This document shows, piece by piece, positions 34,511 to 43,433 of a stretch of 64,000 nucleotides of DNA. This stretch comes from Thiotrichaceae bacterium (GTDB taxonomy: Bacteria > Pseudomonadota > Gammaproteobacteria > Beggiatoales > Beggiatoaceae): positions 62,001-126,000 of the forward strand of contig JAQTYU010000003.1 of the NCBI GenBank assembly GCA_028688145.1, written 5' to 3'. Each line of letters opens with the position of its first letter. The first letter of the stretch is position 1. The position numbers and the translations under genes were made by a program. The notes beneath the pieces are model-generated. The model ran no database searches. It saw nothing but the letters and a program-made list of their open reading frames with translations, and was not told where the DNA came from.

Positions 34511-36232
34511 TTATAAACCCGCTGCCCGTAATTTCTCTTGAATGAAGCTGACCGCATCCACCAAAGGAATATTTTGAGAACTGGCATCGCGCCGCCCCTT
34601 ATATTCAAGCACACCTTCATCTAAGCCCTTGTCGCCAAGCACCAAACGGTGAGGAATTCCCAGCAATTCCATTTCCGCAAACATCACGCCGGGGCGTTCT
34701 TTGCGGTCATCAAATAACACATCAATTCCAGCCGCTTGTAATTCTTGATATAACTTTTCGGCTGCTTCTTGTAAACGTTGCGATTTGTGCATGTTCATGG
34801 GCAATACTACCACAGTAAACGGTGCAATGGCTTCGGGGAAAATAATCCCTTGTGCATCATTGTTCTGTTCAATCGCAGAAGCCACAATTCGAGAAACCCC
34901 AATTCCGTAGCAGCCCATGGTCATGGTTGCCGCACGCCCACTTTCATCGAGAACCGTGGCTTGCATTGCCTCGCTATATTTTTCACCCAATTGGAAAATG
35001 TGTCCGACTTCAATGCCGCGTGCAATTTCGACCGTGCCTTGACCATCGGGGCTGGGGTCGCCGACTTCGACATTGCGAATATCGACGGTTTTGGGTTCGG
35101 GCAAATCACGCCCCCAATTCACATCGACTAAGTGGAAATCATTTTCATTCGCGCCGCACACGAAATCGACTAAATGCGCCGCGCTGTGATCCACTAACAT
35201 CGGCACATTTAAATTCAATACGCCAATTGAACCAATATCACAGCCCAAAGTATTCCGCACTTGTTCGGGGTTGGCAAACGTCAGCGGATCGGCAACTTCA
35301 GGATATTTAATCGCTTTGATGTCGTTCAAAGTGTGGTCACCACGTAACACTAAGGCGACTAAACCGCCCTCTTTGCCATCGACCAATAAAGTTTTCACAC
35401 AAGTTTCAGGCGCAACTTTCAAAAATTCGCTGATTTCTTGAATGCTGTGCTGATTGGGGGTGGAAACTTTGCTGTAGCTGCTGCTCTTAGGGGTGGCGCG
35501 TGGCGTGCTTGGGGGCAGGGCGGGGGCAAGTTCAACGTTTGCGGCATAATCGCTGCCTGTGCTGTAAGCAATGGCATCTTCGCCAGAATCTGCTAAAACG
35601 TGAAACTCATGTGAACTGCTACCACCGATGCTGCCCGTGTCTGCCAAAACCGCACGGAATTTTAAGCCCAAGCGGGTAAAAATGCGGCTGTAGGTGGCGT
35701 ACATTAAATCATAAGTTTCTTGCAAAGACGCTTGATCAATATGGAAAGAGTACGCATCTTTCATTAAAAATTCACGCGCACGCATCACGCCAAAACGCGG
35801 GCGAATTTCGTCACGGAATTTGGTTTGAATTTGGTAGAAATTGGCGGGAAGTTGTTTGTAACTGCGGACTTCGCGGCGGATTAAATCGGTAATAATTTCT
35901 TCGTGGGTGGGACCAAAGCAGAATTCGCGATCATGGCGGTCTTTGATACGCAATAATTCAGGGCCGTAATGTTCCCAACGTTTGGATTCTTGCCATAATT
36001 CAGCAGGTTGAATTGCAGGCATTAACACTTCTTGTGCGCCCGCACGATTCATTTCTTCGCGCACGATGTTTTCAACTTTGCGCAACACTTTCAAGCCCAA
36101 GGGCAACCAAGTATAAAGTCCTGCGGCAAGGCGGCGAATCATGCCTGCACGTAGCATTAATTGATGGCTAATCACTTCAGCATCAGCAGGGGTTTCTTTA
36201 AGCGTGGCGAGTAAAAGGCGTGACGTGCGCAT
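34511..36232 (-). CDS. proS: Proline--tRNA ligase, bacterial type
   Basis: 573 residues, the normal length for the ProS form with an editing insertion. N-terminal [20 protein letters not shown], class II motif 2 ([21 protein letters not shown]), the YbaK-like editing domain (about 225-390) and motif 3 ([14 protein letters not shown]) are all present, with a C-terminal anticodon-binding domain. It charges tRNA-Pro and clears mischarged Ala-tRNA-Pro. AAAGGA lies upstream of the ATG at 36232. No partner genes are adjacent. Confidence 0.97.
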   Translation of the reverse strand: MRTSRLLLATLKETPADAEVISHQLMLRAGMIRRLAAGLYTWLPLGLKVLRKVENIVREEMNRAGAQEVLMPAIQPAELWQESKRWEHYGPELLRIKDRHDREFCFGPTHEEIITDLIRREVRSYKQLPANFYQIQTKFRDEIRPRFGVMRAREFLMKDAYSFHIDQASLQETYDLMYATYSRIFTRLGLKFRAVLADTGSIGGSSSHEFHVLADSGEDAIAYSTGSDYAANVELAPALPPSTPRATPKSSSYSKVSTPNQHSIQEISEFLKVAPETCVKTLLVDGKEGGLVALVLRGDHTLNDIKAIKYPEVADPLTFANPEQVRNTLGCDIGSIGVLNLNVPMLVDHSAAHLVDFVCGANENDFHLVDVNWGRDLPEPKTVDIRNVEVGDPSPDGQGTVEIARGIEVGHIFQLGEKYSEAMQATVLDESGRAATMTMGCYGIGVSRIVASAIEQNNDAQGIIFPEAIAPFTVVVLPMNMHKSQRLQEAAEKLYQELQAAGIDVLFDDRKERPGVMFAEMELLGIPHRLVLGDKGLDEGVLEYKGRRDASSQNIPLVDAVSFIQEKLRAAGL

Positions 36233-36401
36233 AAATGTCCTTTGTGGTATACAAACGAGTCAATGAAATTAGGCGGTTCTAATCAGAAATGCGATAATGA
36301 TACTCAACTAAACGTTAAAGCGTAAGTAAAAATTCAGAAAATATGTATTTTTGAGTTTAAATCTTGATTAAAACGGGATAAATAGATTTAAAAATCTTAA
36401 C

Positions 36402-36471
36402 GAAAGCCCCCAACCCCCTAAAGGGGGCTAAAGACAAAGAGTTAATCTTTAAAGTCCCCTTTAGGGGATTT
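36402..36471. repeat. Family A element, right end replaced
   Basis: GAAAGCCCCCAACCCCCTAA through TCCCCTTTAGGGGATT; the expected final TAGGGGC is absent and the sequence runs on into CCTCGTTTCCAAGGAATGAGG (36474-36494), a palindrome that resembles the outer arm of family D. Confidence 0.65.
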
Positions 36472-36513
36472 CTCCTCGTTTCCAAGGAATGAGGAAGAAG
36501 AACTAGAAATTCT

Positions 36514-36604
36514 GTAGGGTGGAATAGGCGTAAGCCGTATTCCACCATTTTGCTCCGCTTTTGCAGAATTTTATGGTGGAATACGCTGCGCTATTCCACC
36601 ATAC
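36514..36604. repeat. Family C inverted-repeat element
   Basis: Left arm GTAGGGTGGAATAGGCGTAA...TATTCCACCA and right arm TGGTGGAATACGCTGCGC...CACCATAC are inverted copies about 30 bases long. The plan (GTAGGGTG, then a four-to-six base word repeated inverted) matches the copies at 24507 and 52204. It lies in the 500-base gap before bioB. Confidence 0.7.
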
Positions 36605-36738
36605 CTAGCTAGTTTTCTCGTTCCGCGCAGTAAACCGTTTAGCAACAAAAATAACAGCAGTACAAACCAAGGGAGGGGGAACGCGATTTTCATCGTGTTC
36701 TACATATTTTTAACTTTATGATGAGTCCGTAACTGAAG

Positions 36739-37707
36739 ATGAGCACATTGAATACCCCTAAAGCAGCCTTACGCAACGATTGGCAACTAGAAGAAGTGAC
36801 TGCTTTATTTGAACTGCCTTTGAACGAGCTGATTTTCCGCGCCCAAGGCGCATTACGCGGTTATTTTGACCCCGCACAAATCCAGCTCAGCACGCTGTTA
36901 AATATCAAAACAGGCGCGTGTCCCGAAGATTGTGCGTATTGTCCGCAAAGTGTGCGTTATGACACGGGTTTGCCCGTTGAGCCGATGATGCAAGTTCAAG
37001 AAGTCGTTACCGCCGCCGAAGAAGCCAAAGCCCAAGGCGCAACCCGTTTCTGCATGGGCGCGGCGTGGCGCAGTCCTAAACGTAAAGATTTTGAAATCGT
37101 GTTAGAAATGGTGAAAGCGGTCAAAGGCTTAGGGATGGAAACTTGCGTCACTTTGGGAATGCTCACCGAACCTCAAGTGCAACAGCTCAAAACCGCAGGT
37201 TTAGATTATTACAATCATAATTTGGACACTTCAGAAGCATTTTATTCGCAAATTATCAGCACCCGCACTTATCAAGACCGTTTAGACACGCTGGCACATG
37301 TGCGTGATGCACAAATTAAAGTCTGTGCGGGTGGGATTATTGGCATGGGCGAAAACCTGCAAGATCGCGCACAATTATTGCTTACTTTAGCAAACCTGCC
37401 CGCGCATCCTGACAGTGTGCCGATTAACCAGTTAATCAAAGTAGAAGGTACGCCCTTGGCGCAAGCGCAGGATTTAGACACCTTTGATATGGTGCGTTGC
37501 ATTGCCGTGGCGCGAATTTTGATGCCCGCCTCATACGTGCGCTTGTCCGCAGGCAGAACTGAAATGAGCGATGAGTTGCAAGCTTTATGTTTATTGGCGG
37601 GTGCAAATTCGATTTTCTATGGGGAAAAGTTATTAACCACGGAAAACCCGAGTTTAGATAAAGATCGCAGCTTATTAAAACGTCTTGGCTTGCAGGCAGT
37701 TCAATGA
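36739..37707 (+). CDS. bioB: Biotin synthase
   Basis: 322 residues. The radical-SAM cluster CPEDCAYC is intact, as are YNHNLDTS, the second-cluster cysteines and RLSAGRTEM near the end. BioB inserts sulfur into dethiobiotin using a 2Fe-2S cluster as sulfur source. No other bio gene is nearby. The next gene, a MerR regulator, follows after 43 bases on the same strand, but a functional link is not evident. The ATG at 36739 has no strong ribosome-binding site. Confidence 0.96.
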   Translation: MSTLNTPKAALRNDWQLEEVTALFELPLNELIFRAQGALRGYFDPAQIQLSTLLNIKTGACPEDCAYCPQSVRYDTGLPVEPMMQVQEVVTAAEEAKAQGATRFCMGAAWRSPKRKDFEIVLEMVKAVKGLGMETCVTLGMLTEPQVQQLKTAGLDYYNHNLDTSEAFYSQIISTRTYQDRLDTLAHVRDAQIKVCAGGIIGMGENLQDRAQLLLTLANLPAHPDSVPINQLIKVEGTPLAQAQDLDTFDMVRCIAVARILMPASYVRLSAGRTEMSDELQALCLLAGANSIFYGEKLLTTENPSLDKDRSLLKRLGLQAVQ

Positions 37708-37750
37708 TTTTTTTGGATATTCCCTTACCTTTACGTAACCAGTAGCCATC

Positions 37751-38146
37751 ATGAGCCATTACACTATTACGCAATTGTCACAAGAATTTAGCGTGACCAC
37801 GCGCACGATTCGTTTTTACGAATCCGAAGGCTTATTAAGTCCTGAACGCCAAGGACAAGCGCGGATTTATAGTAATCGGGATCGGGTGCGCTTAAAGTTG
37901 ATTTTACGCGGGAAGCGTTTGGGATTCAGTCTTAAAGAAATTCGTGGAATGTTAGATATTTACGATTTTGAACGAGACGAAGTCAAACAGTTGTCGGTGA
38001 TGATTGATAAGATTCGGGCGCGGCGCACGCTGTTAATTCAACAACGCCAAGATATTGATATTTTGCTTGGGGAACTCGGCGTGGTGGAAAAGGAATGCCT
38101 TGACATGTTGCAACAGCAAACCTCTTCCCGTGAACCTAACGAATAA
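37751..38146 (+). CDS. MerR family regulator (LiuR-like)
   Basis: 131 residues. The DNA-binding part is typical, YTITQLSQEFSVTTRTIRFY followed by EGLLSPERQGQARIYS, then the RLKLILRGKRLGFSLKEI helix and a dimerisation helix. There are no metal-binding cysteines at the usual positions, which fits the LiuR/PetP-like group that controls branched-chain amino acid or acyl-CoA breakdown. None of those genes is adjacent, though an acyl-CoA synthetase lies 11 kb away. The last 11 bases overlap the convergent binding-protein gene. Confidence 0.82.
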   Translation: MSHYTITQLSQEFSVTTRTIRFYESEGLLSPERQGQARIYSNRDRVRLKLILRGKRLGFSLKEIRGMLDIYDFERDEVKQLSVMIDKIRARRTLLIQQRQDIDILLGELGVVEKECLDMLQQQTSSREPNE

Positions 38147-39107
38147 TTTTTCCAAGACGCATCAGGGATGGTTTAATCGCTACCCCCAATTTCTCGGCAA
38201 TTTTCAGATTCACAAACAATTTCCCATCTTGATTGCGGGAAATGGGAATAGTGTTGGGTGCTTGTCCGCCCATAATTTTTAAAGCCGCTTGGGCAGCCCA
38301 AGTGCCTTGTTCTTCAGGCACAAGGGTGATGCCCAATAAGCTGAGAGGCGACATCCATTCCGTGGCAGAAGCGCTGGGAATTTTGATATTTTCGAGCAGA
38401 AATTGTTCTGCTTGTGGCATATTCCAATCTTTCATGCCCCGCGCATTCAACATCAAAATCATGTCAACTTCATCTTGCAGTTTTAGAAAGTCCCGTTTCC
38501 ATTCTTCAAAATTATTCGGGAAATAGCTTTTATTTAAGATTTTACTACCCAAATGTTCACGATATTTATCCACCCGCTTGTGCTCAGTGAATCCATTCAA
38601 CGCCAAGGTGCCGATCCGTGTTTGAAATTTCCGTGTATTTTCCTTAACTTGTTTCACGATAGAATCAAGCAGTTCAATTTCTAACATGCCCGTGGTATTA
38701 CTGTAGGGAAGAGCATATTCGCTAGCATCCCAATTCACGCCGCAGAACACAAAAGGAATGGGGCTGTTTTTGTAAAACGGCATTAATACATATTTAACGG
38801 CATCATCATCGCTCACAATCACCACATCAGGTTCAAATTTTTCAATTTCTGCTTTGGCCGCGGTGGCAGCTTCGGTTTTTTCGGATTCGGAAGCACGATT
38901 TTTAGTATTCATGTAGAAAACGGTGCTGACTATGCCGTTCCCCTCCAACACACTAAGAGCTGCCTGATTAATCCCCTGCGTCCAAGGATAATTCTCATCA
39001 TAGGAATGTAGAATAAAAACCCGTTTGCCTTGGTAATCCTGTGCAATTGCATATTGTCCACAACACAAACTGTACACAGTCAAAAGAAAAACTAGGTAAA
39101 GTCTCAT
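38136..39107 (-). CDS. ABC-type solute-binding protein (PF04392-like)
   Basis: 323 residues from the ATG at 39107, which has a strong AAGGAG seven bases upstream. A signal peptide (LYLVFLLTVYSLCCGQYAIA) precedes a two-lobed periplasmic binding fold; VFILHSYDENYPWTQGI and VVIVSDDDAVKYVLMPFY are characteristic of this family. No permease or ATPase gene is near. In sulfur bacteria such orphan binding proteins often serve as the sensing part of two-component systems, but none lies beside it here. The ligand is unknown. Confidence 0.8.
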   Translation of the reverse strand: MRLYLVFLLTVYSLCCGQYAIAQDYQGKRVFILHSYDENYPWTQGINQAALSVLEGNGIVSTVFYMNTKNRASESEKTEAATAAKAEIEKFEPDVVIVSDDDAVKYVLMPFYKNSPIPFVFCGVNWDASEYALPYSNTTGMLEIELLDSIVKQVKENTRKFQTRIGTLALNGFTEHKRVDKYREHLGSKILNKSYFPNNFEEWKRDFLKLQDEVDMILMLNARGMKDWNMPQAEQFLLENIKIPSASATEWMSPLSLLGITLVPEEQGTWAAQAALKIMGGQAPNTIPISRNQDGKLFVNLKIAEKLGVAIKPSLMRLGKIIR

Positions 39108-39560
39108 TATTATCTCCTTGAAGTTTATCCCTATAATCATTCCGTATTTTTATAGAATAAAAAGGGCTAATTTTATAAAAATCGTGAAAAATAAGGGTTT
39201 ATTAAATAATACTTAAATTCAAGATAGTCTTTTTACTGGGTAGGATCAAGAATAATATGTAGGCTTTAATTGAGATAACTATAAGGATTTTAAATATTTA
39301 TACATTACAGAACATAAGGATAAAACTAGATTTACGGGCGGTAAAAATGAATGACAGTTATTAAAAAACTTATATTTACTGTATGATTTCACAGGAGTTC
39401 ATAGTTATTTATTTAATAAAATCAATTTAATATTGCATTAAGCTATAATAATTATAAAAATATAAGCTTAATTTTAATAAGTTCACAAGTTGTTCATATA
39501 ATACATTGATCTCAAGTTTTACCGCTGTTACCTCTAAACACGTTAATTTCGTAAGGTAAA

Positions 39561-39590
39561 TTGACAGTTCATAGGCTGCTTGCCTATAGT
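39561..39590 (+). promoter_or_regulatory. Sigma-70 promoter upstream of dut
   Basis: A perfect TTGACA at 39561-39566 and TATAGT at 39585-39590 with an 18-base spacer, 34 bases before the dut start. The rest of the 39108-39560 gap is strongly AT-rich and shows no gene. Confidence 0.65.
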
Positions 39591-39624
39591 GTGACGTTTT
39601 TTGACGAAGTTACGGGATAACACC

Positions 39625-40083
39625 ATGCGCAGTATTGAAGCCAAAATCATCAACCCCCTCATCGGCACACGTTTTCCATTGCCCGAACATGCCACCCAAG
39701 GCGCGGCAGGTTTAGACTTGCGTGCCTGTATTGAAACTGCGGTGGTGATTGAACCCAATCAAACCCAAATGATTGGCAGCGGGATTGCGATTGATATTCA
39801 TGACAAGGGCTTAGCCGCCATGATTTTGCCGCGTTCAGGTTTAGGGGTGAAACACGGCATTGTGTTGGGAAATTTAGTAGGCTTAATCGATTCGGATTAT
39901 CACGGCGAAATTCGGATTGCGGTGTGGAATCGCAGCACGGTGGCGTTCGCGGTTGAACCCGGTGAACGTTTATGCCAAATGATTTTTGTGCCTGTGGTGC
40001 AAGCGGAATTAAAGATTGTTGAAGAATTCAGTCACACCACTGAACGCGGTGAAGGTGGTTTCGGACACACAGGACGGCAATAG
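39625..40083 (+). CDS. dut: dUTP diphosphatase
   Basis: 152 residues with all five trimeric dUTPase motifs: [14 protein letters not shown], the [15 protein letters not shown] uracil pocket, [10 protein letters not shown] and the terminal [10 protein letters not shown] arm. It hydrolyses dUTP to dUMP, keeping uracil out of DNA and supplying thymidylate synthesis. ATG 39625 gives the same length as E. coli Dut; a frame starting at 39601 adds residues not found in the family. The usual coaBC partner is absent. Confidence 0.96.
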   Translation: MRSIEAKIINPLIGTRFPLPEHATQGAAGLDLRACIETAVVIEPNQTQMIGSGIAIDIHDKGLAAMILPRSGLGVKHGIVLGNLVGLIDSDYHGEIRIAVWNRSTVAFAVEPGERLCQMIFVPVVQAELKIVEEFSHTTERGEGGFGHTGRQ

Positions 40084-40154
40084 GCTTGTCTAAGCTTGGA
40101 ACAAAAAATTATGAAGCAAGTCTATATTAGCTTTATATTATTTATTAATATTTC

Positions 40155-40174
40155 TAGTCTATATAGACTATAAT
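40155..40174 (+). promoter_or_regulatory. Palindromic operator abutting a -10 box upstream of the ArsR gene
   Basis: TAGTCTATATAGACTA at 40155-40170 is a perfect 16-base palindrome whose last two bases begin TATAAT (40169-40174), a perfect -10 element. It lies about 105 bases before the ArsR-family gene. A dimer bound here would block RNA polymerase. The start site itself is inferred. Confidence 0.55.
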
Positions 40175-40277
40175 GCAATCAGTTATATGTATTTTGTGAA
40201 AGTCGCCCCTATTCCCCAATAATCTCCAACAGGGAATGACTTCAATTTACTCTTTTCACTGAATCTGGAAATAAAGT

Positions 40278-40601
40278 ATGCCTGAAAGCACCCAGCCTTT
40301 CGCGCTGATTACGCATGACGAAGACATTGAACGCGCCGCCCGCTCGATGAAAGCGATGTCGCATCCTTTGCGCCTGAAAATTCTGTGCACTTTAGGCGAA
40401 AAAGAATACAGCGTTCAAGATATTGTCGATCACGTCGGCACTTCTCAAAGTAATATTTCTCAACACCTTGCCATCCTGCGTGACAAGGGTATTTTAGCTT
40501 CACGCAAAGATGCAAATCGAGTATATTACCGCGTCGGCGATGCACGGACTTTGCGCCTAATCAGCATGATGCGTGAAGTATTTTGCTCATTCTGTGGTTA
40601 A
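40278..40601 (+). CDS. ArsR-family regulator with paired cysteines (BigR/SqrR-like)
   Basis: 107 residues. Winged-helix signature: MSHPLRLKILCTLGEKEYSV, then TSQSNISQHLAILRDKGIL and the RVYYRV wing. Cys37, in the ILCTLGE helix, and Cys103/Cys106 in the terminal FCSFCG align by position with the two cysteines that form a persulfide-sensing disulfide or tetrasulfide in BigR and SqrR. The next gene encodes a rhodanese, which fits sulfur sensing. The assignment to persulfide response is inference; a general ArsR call is safe. Confidence 0.85.
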   Translation: MPESTQPFALITHDEDIERAARSMKAMSHPLRLKILCTLGEKEYSVQDIVDHVGTSQSNISQHLAILRDKGILASRKDANRVYYRVGDARTLRLISMMREVFCSFCG

Positions 40602-40655
40602 TCCAGATTAGTCCACATTTTATCTTCTCATTACTCAGTAGAACTTAGATCGCTT

Positions 40656-41087
40656 ATGGGACAATTATTTGAATTTGTAGGGAATCATTTATTCCTATTT
40701 TTTGCATTATTTGCAGTTTCGGGCGCGTTGATTTGGAACGTTTTTCAATCTCAAATCACGGGAGTTGCTTCAATCAACTGTTTTGAAGTCACCAAATTGC
40801 TCAATCATGAAGATGCCGTATTAATCGATGTGCGCGAAGAAAACGAATTTATCCAAGGGCACATTTTAAACTCAATTAATATGCCGCTAAGTGGCTTATC
40901 TGATAAAATGAGCCGCCTAGAAAAACACCGCGATCAACCCATTATCGCGATTTGTTTAAGTGGTCAACGTTCCGCCCAAGCCTGTGGCAAACTTAAAAAG
41001 CAAGGCTTTGAGAAAGTTTATAATCTCAGCGGCGGTATCATGGCATGGCAAACGGCAAGTCTTCCGCTGACACGCGGCAAAGAATAA
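40656..41087 (+). CDS. Membrane-anchored rhodanese (YibN-like)
   Basis: 143 residues: one N-terminal membrane helix (about 10-30) and a rhodanese domain with the active loop CLSGQRS (Cys100). Rhodaneses carry sulfane sulfur as a cysteine persulfide. The order rhodanese-secB-gpsA is conserved in gammaproteobacteria, although the glutaredoxin gene grxC that normally lies between rhodanese and secB is missing. It follows the ArsR gene by 54 bases on the same strand, so it may be that regulator's target. Confidence 0.9.
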   Translation: MGQLFEFVGNHLFLFFALFAVSGALIWNVFQSQITGVASINCFEVTKLLNHEDAVLIDVREENEFIQGHILNSINMPLSGLSDKMSRLEKHRDQPIIAICLSGQRSAQACGKLKKQGFEKVYNLSGGIMAWQTASLPLTRGKE

Positions 41088-41125
41088 TCCCGAACAATAC
41101 AACGCTTTAACGAGGAATAGAGACA

Positions 41126-41641
41126 GTGGAAGAAGCAATTCAAAACGGCGCAGCCCCACAAGAACAATTTGCAATTCAAAAAGTGTATGTAAAAGACGTA
41201 TCTTTTGAAACGCCCAATTCTCCCTATATTTTCACCGAACAATGGACGCAAGGTTTAGAATTACAAATTTCTAATACCATTGAAGCCTTGTCCGAAGACG
41301 TGTTTGAAGTGGTGTTAAATCTCACCGTGACGGTGAAGGCAGTCAGCACCAATCCTGAAACGGGCGAAAGCAGCGACAAAACGGCGTATTTAATCGAAGT
41401 GCAACAAGCAGGGATTTTCACCGTCAGCAATTTTGGCAGTGAACAATTACAATACATGCTGAACAGCTACTGCTTAACCATTTTATTCCCCTATGCGCGT
41501 GAAGTGATGTCTGATCTCAGTGTGCGCGGCGGTTTCCAACCTTTATTACTTGCGCCTATCAATTTTGACGCGATGTTCGCACAACGTGTTGCCCAGCTTC
41601 AACAAGATGCTGCCGCACAACTTCCCGAAGCCACTGCTTAA
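41126..41641 (+). CDS. secB: Protein-export chaperone SecB
   Basis: 171 residues. The SecB core is clear: IQKVYVKDVSFETPNSP, the acidic strand region, LLFPYAREV-like ILFPYAREVMSDLSVRGGF, and the PLLLAPINFDAMF SecA-binding end. SecB is a tetramer that keeps preproteins unfolded for SecA. The start is a GTG at 41126 with GAGGAA upstream; this gives the expected length. It sits between the rhodanese and gpsA genes, 18 bases from the latter. Confidence 0.95.
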   Translation: MEEAIQNGAAPQEQFAIQKVYVKDVSFETPNSPYIFTEQWTQGLELQISNTIEALSEDVFEVVLNLTVTVKAVSTNPETGESSDKTAYLIEVQQAGIFTVSNFGSEQLQYMLNSYCLTILFPYAREVMSDLSVRGGFQPLLLAPINFDAMFAQRVAQLQQDAAAQLPEATA

Positions 41642-41659
41642 TCTTTCCCGCCGCAACTG

Positions 41660-42667
41660 ATGGTTTTTACACCGACAATTCTCGTGCTCGGCGCAGGCTC
41701 TTGGGGCACTGCGCTGGCGATGGTGTTAGCGCGGAATGGACATCAAGTTGCGCTGTGGGGAAGAAATTCCGCACAGATGCAGCAGATGGCAGCGACTCGC
41801 CAAAACGCCCGTTTTTTACCCGAGATTACTTTTCCTGAAAATTTACACGCTGTCAGCGATTTTGTGCCGTATTTATCCACAGTAGAAGATGTGCTGGTGG
41901 TTGTGCCCAGTCATGCGTTTCGGGAAACTTTAGCCTTGCTTGCCCCCCATCTCGCTATGAACGTGCGAATTTGTTGGGCAACCAAAGGCTTGGAATACAA
42001 AACAGGCTTGTTATTGCATCAAGTTGCGGCAGATATGTTGGGTAAAAATCGCCCGTTAGCGGTGTTGTCTGGGCCTTCGTTTGCGATGGAAGTGGCGAAA
42101 GGTTTGCCGACTGCGGTGACCGTTGCCGCGAACCAAGTCGATTATGCTGAATTATTGGTGAAGAAATTTCACCATCATCCCAGTTTTCGCCCCTACACCA
42201 GTTGTGACATGGTGGGCGTGGAAGTGGGCGGCGCGGTGAAAAATGTGATTGCTATCGCGGCGGGCATTGCCGACGGTTTAGGTTTAGGCGCAAACAGTCG
42301 AGCAGCTTTGATTACACGCGGCTTAACGGAAATGGTGCGTTTTGGCACGGCGTTGGGTGGGGTGCGTGAAACTTTTATGGGTTTGGCGGGTTTGGGTGAT
42401 TTGGTGCTGACTTGTACCGATAATCAATCCCGTAATCGGCGCATGGGTTATGCTTTGGCGCAAGGTCAAACCGACAGCGAGGCACAAGCAAAAATCGGGC
42501 AAGTGGTAGAAGGCGTTCATGCCGCCCGTGAAGTGTATCGTTTGGCACAAGAAATGGAAATTGCCATGCCGATTGTGGAGCATGTGCATAAAGTCTTACA
42601 AGGGGAATATACGCCCCAAGCCGCAGTTCAAGCCTTATTATCTCGCGCAACTACGCAAGAAATCTAA
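41660..42667 (+). CDS. gpsA: Glycerol-3-phosphate dehydrogenase [NAD(P)+]
   Basis: 335 residues. Rossmann motif LGAGSWGTALAMVLARNGH at the N-terminus, the SGPSFAMEVAKGLPTAV segment, the catalytic lysine in GGAVKNVIAIAAGI and GANSRAALITRGL define GpsA. It makes sn-glycerol-3-phosphate, the backbone for phospholipids, and so complements plsX and the fab cluster at the other end of the window. It ends the ArsR-rhodanese-secB-gpsA run. Confidence 0.97.
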   Translation: MVFTPTILVLGAGSWGTALAMVLARNGHQVALWGRNSAQMQQMAATRQNARFLPEITFPENLHAVSDFVPYLSTVEDVLVVVPSHAFRETLALLAPHLAMNVRICWATKGLEYKTGLLLHQVAADMLGKNRPLAVLSGPSFAMEVAKGLPTAVTVAANQVDYAELLVKKFHHHPSFRPYTSCDMVGVEVGGAVKNVIAIAAGIADGLGLGANSRAALITRGLTEMVRFGTALGGVRETFMGLAGLGDLVLTCTDNQSRNRRMGYALAQGQTDSEAQAKIGQVVEGVHAAREVYRLAQEMEIAMPIVEHVHKVLQGEYTPQAAVQALLSRATTQEI

Positions 42668-42840
42668 TATTTCTTTCCTAAAATTCCCTTCTTAAGTTTC
42701 TTAAAAATTCGCAGATTTCGGGGCGATGTTTAGCAGCGTTACGCCCCTAAATTCAGTGGAAAGATTCAATAAAACTTCGATAAAAATGGTTTAGAATTAC
42801 GTTAGATATTTTAGAGTTTTACACTTAGTGGGTAAATATT

Positions 42841-43425
42841 ATGAATACCGTTGCCGTTTTAAAACATTACTCAATTGAAGAGTATTTAGCTGCTGAAGAT
42901 TTGGCGGTTGAGAAAAGCGAATATTACGCAGGAGAGGTTTTTTCTATGGCTGGAGGAACGCTGAATCACAATCGCATTGCTGGCAATATTCACTTTGCAT
43001 TGAAACTGGTGTTGCGTGGCAAGCCATTTGAGGTATTTATCGGTGATGTAAAACTGCATGTTCCTTCCATAGAATCATTTACTTATCCTGATATTTTGGT
43101 GATTGCGGGCAAGCCTGAATATTGGCAAGAACGCCGTGATACGCTGTGCAACGCGCATTTAATTATTGAAGTGTTGTCAAACAGTACCAAGGATTATGAC
43201 CGCGCAGGCAAGTTTGAAATTTACCGTAATCTGCCTGATTTACAAGATTATATTCTGGTCAGTCAAGACAAAATCCATGTCGAGCATTTTGTGAAACAAG
43301 CTCCGCAGCAATGGTTATTAACTGAATACAATAAGTTAAGTGATGTGTTCAGCATTGCCCAATTGGGGGAAACGCTGGCATTGACGGATATTTATGACAA
43401 AGTCGATTTTGAACCCCAAACCTAG
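42841..43425 (+). CDS. Uma2 family (DUF820) PD-(D/E)XK endonuclease
   Basis: 194 residues. The restriction-like core shows as YPDILVIAG (metal Asp), LIIEVLSNST (metal Glu) and DYDRAGKFEIYRNL, ending with the DYILVSQDKIHVEHF strand. Uma2 proteins are abundant in Beggiatoa-like bacteria and cyanobacteria, and their biological role is unclear. The stop is eight bases before the STAND gene, so the two are co-transcribed. Whether this pairing is functional or chance is not known. Confidence 0.87.
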   Translation: MNTVAVLKHYSIEEYLAAEDLAVEKSEYYAGEVFSMAGGTLNHNRIAGNIHFALKLVLRGKPFEVFIGDVKLHVPSIESFTYPDILVIAGKPEYWQERRDTLCNAHLIIEVLSNSTKDYDRAGKFEIYRNLPDLQDYILVSQDKIHVEHFVKQAPQQWLLTEYNKLSDVFSIAQLGETLALTDIYDKVDFEPQT

Positions 43426-43433
43426 GTTTTGAG

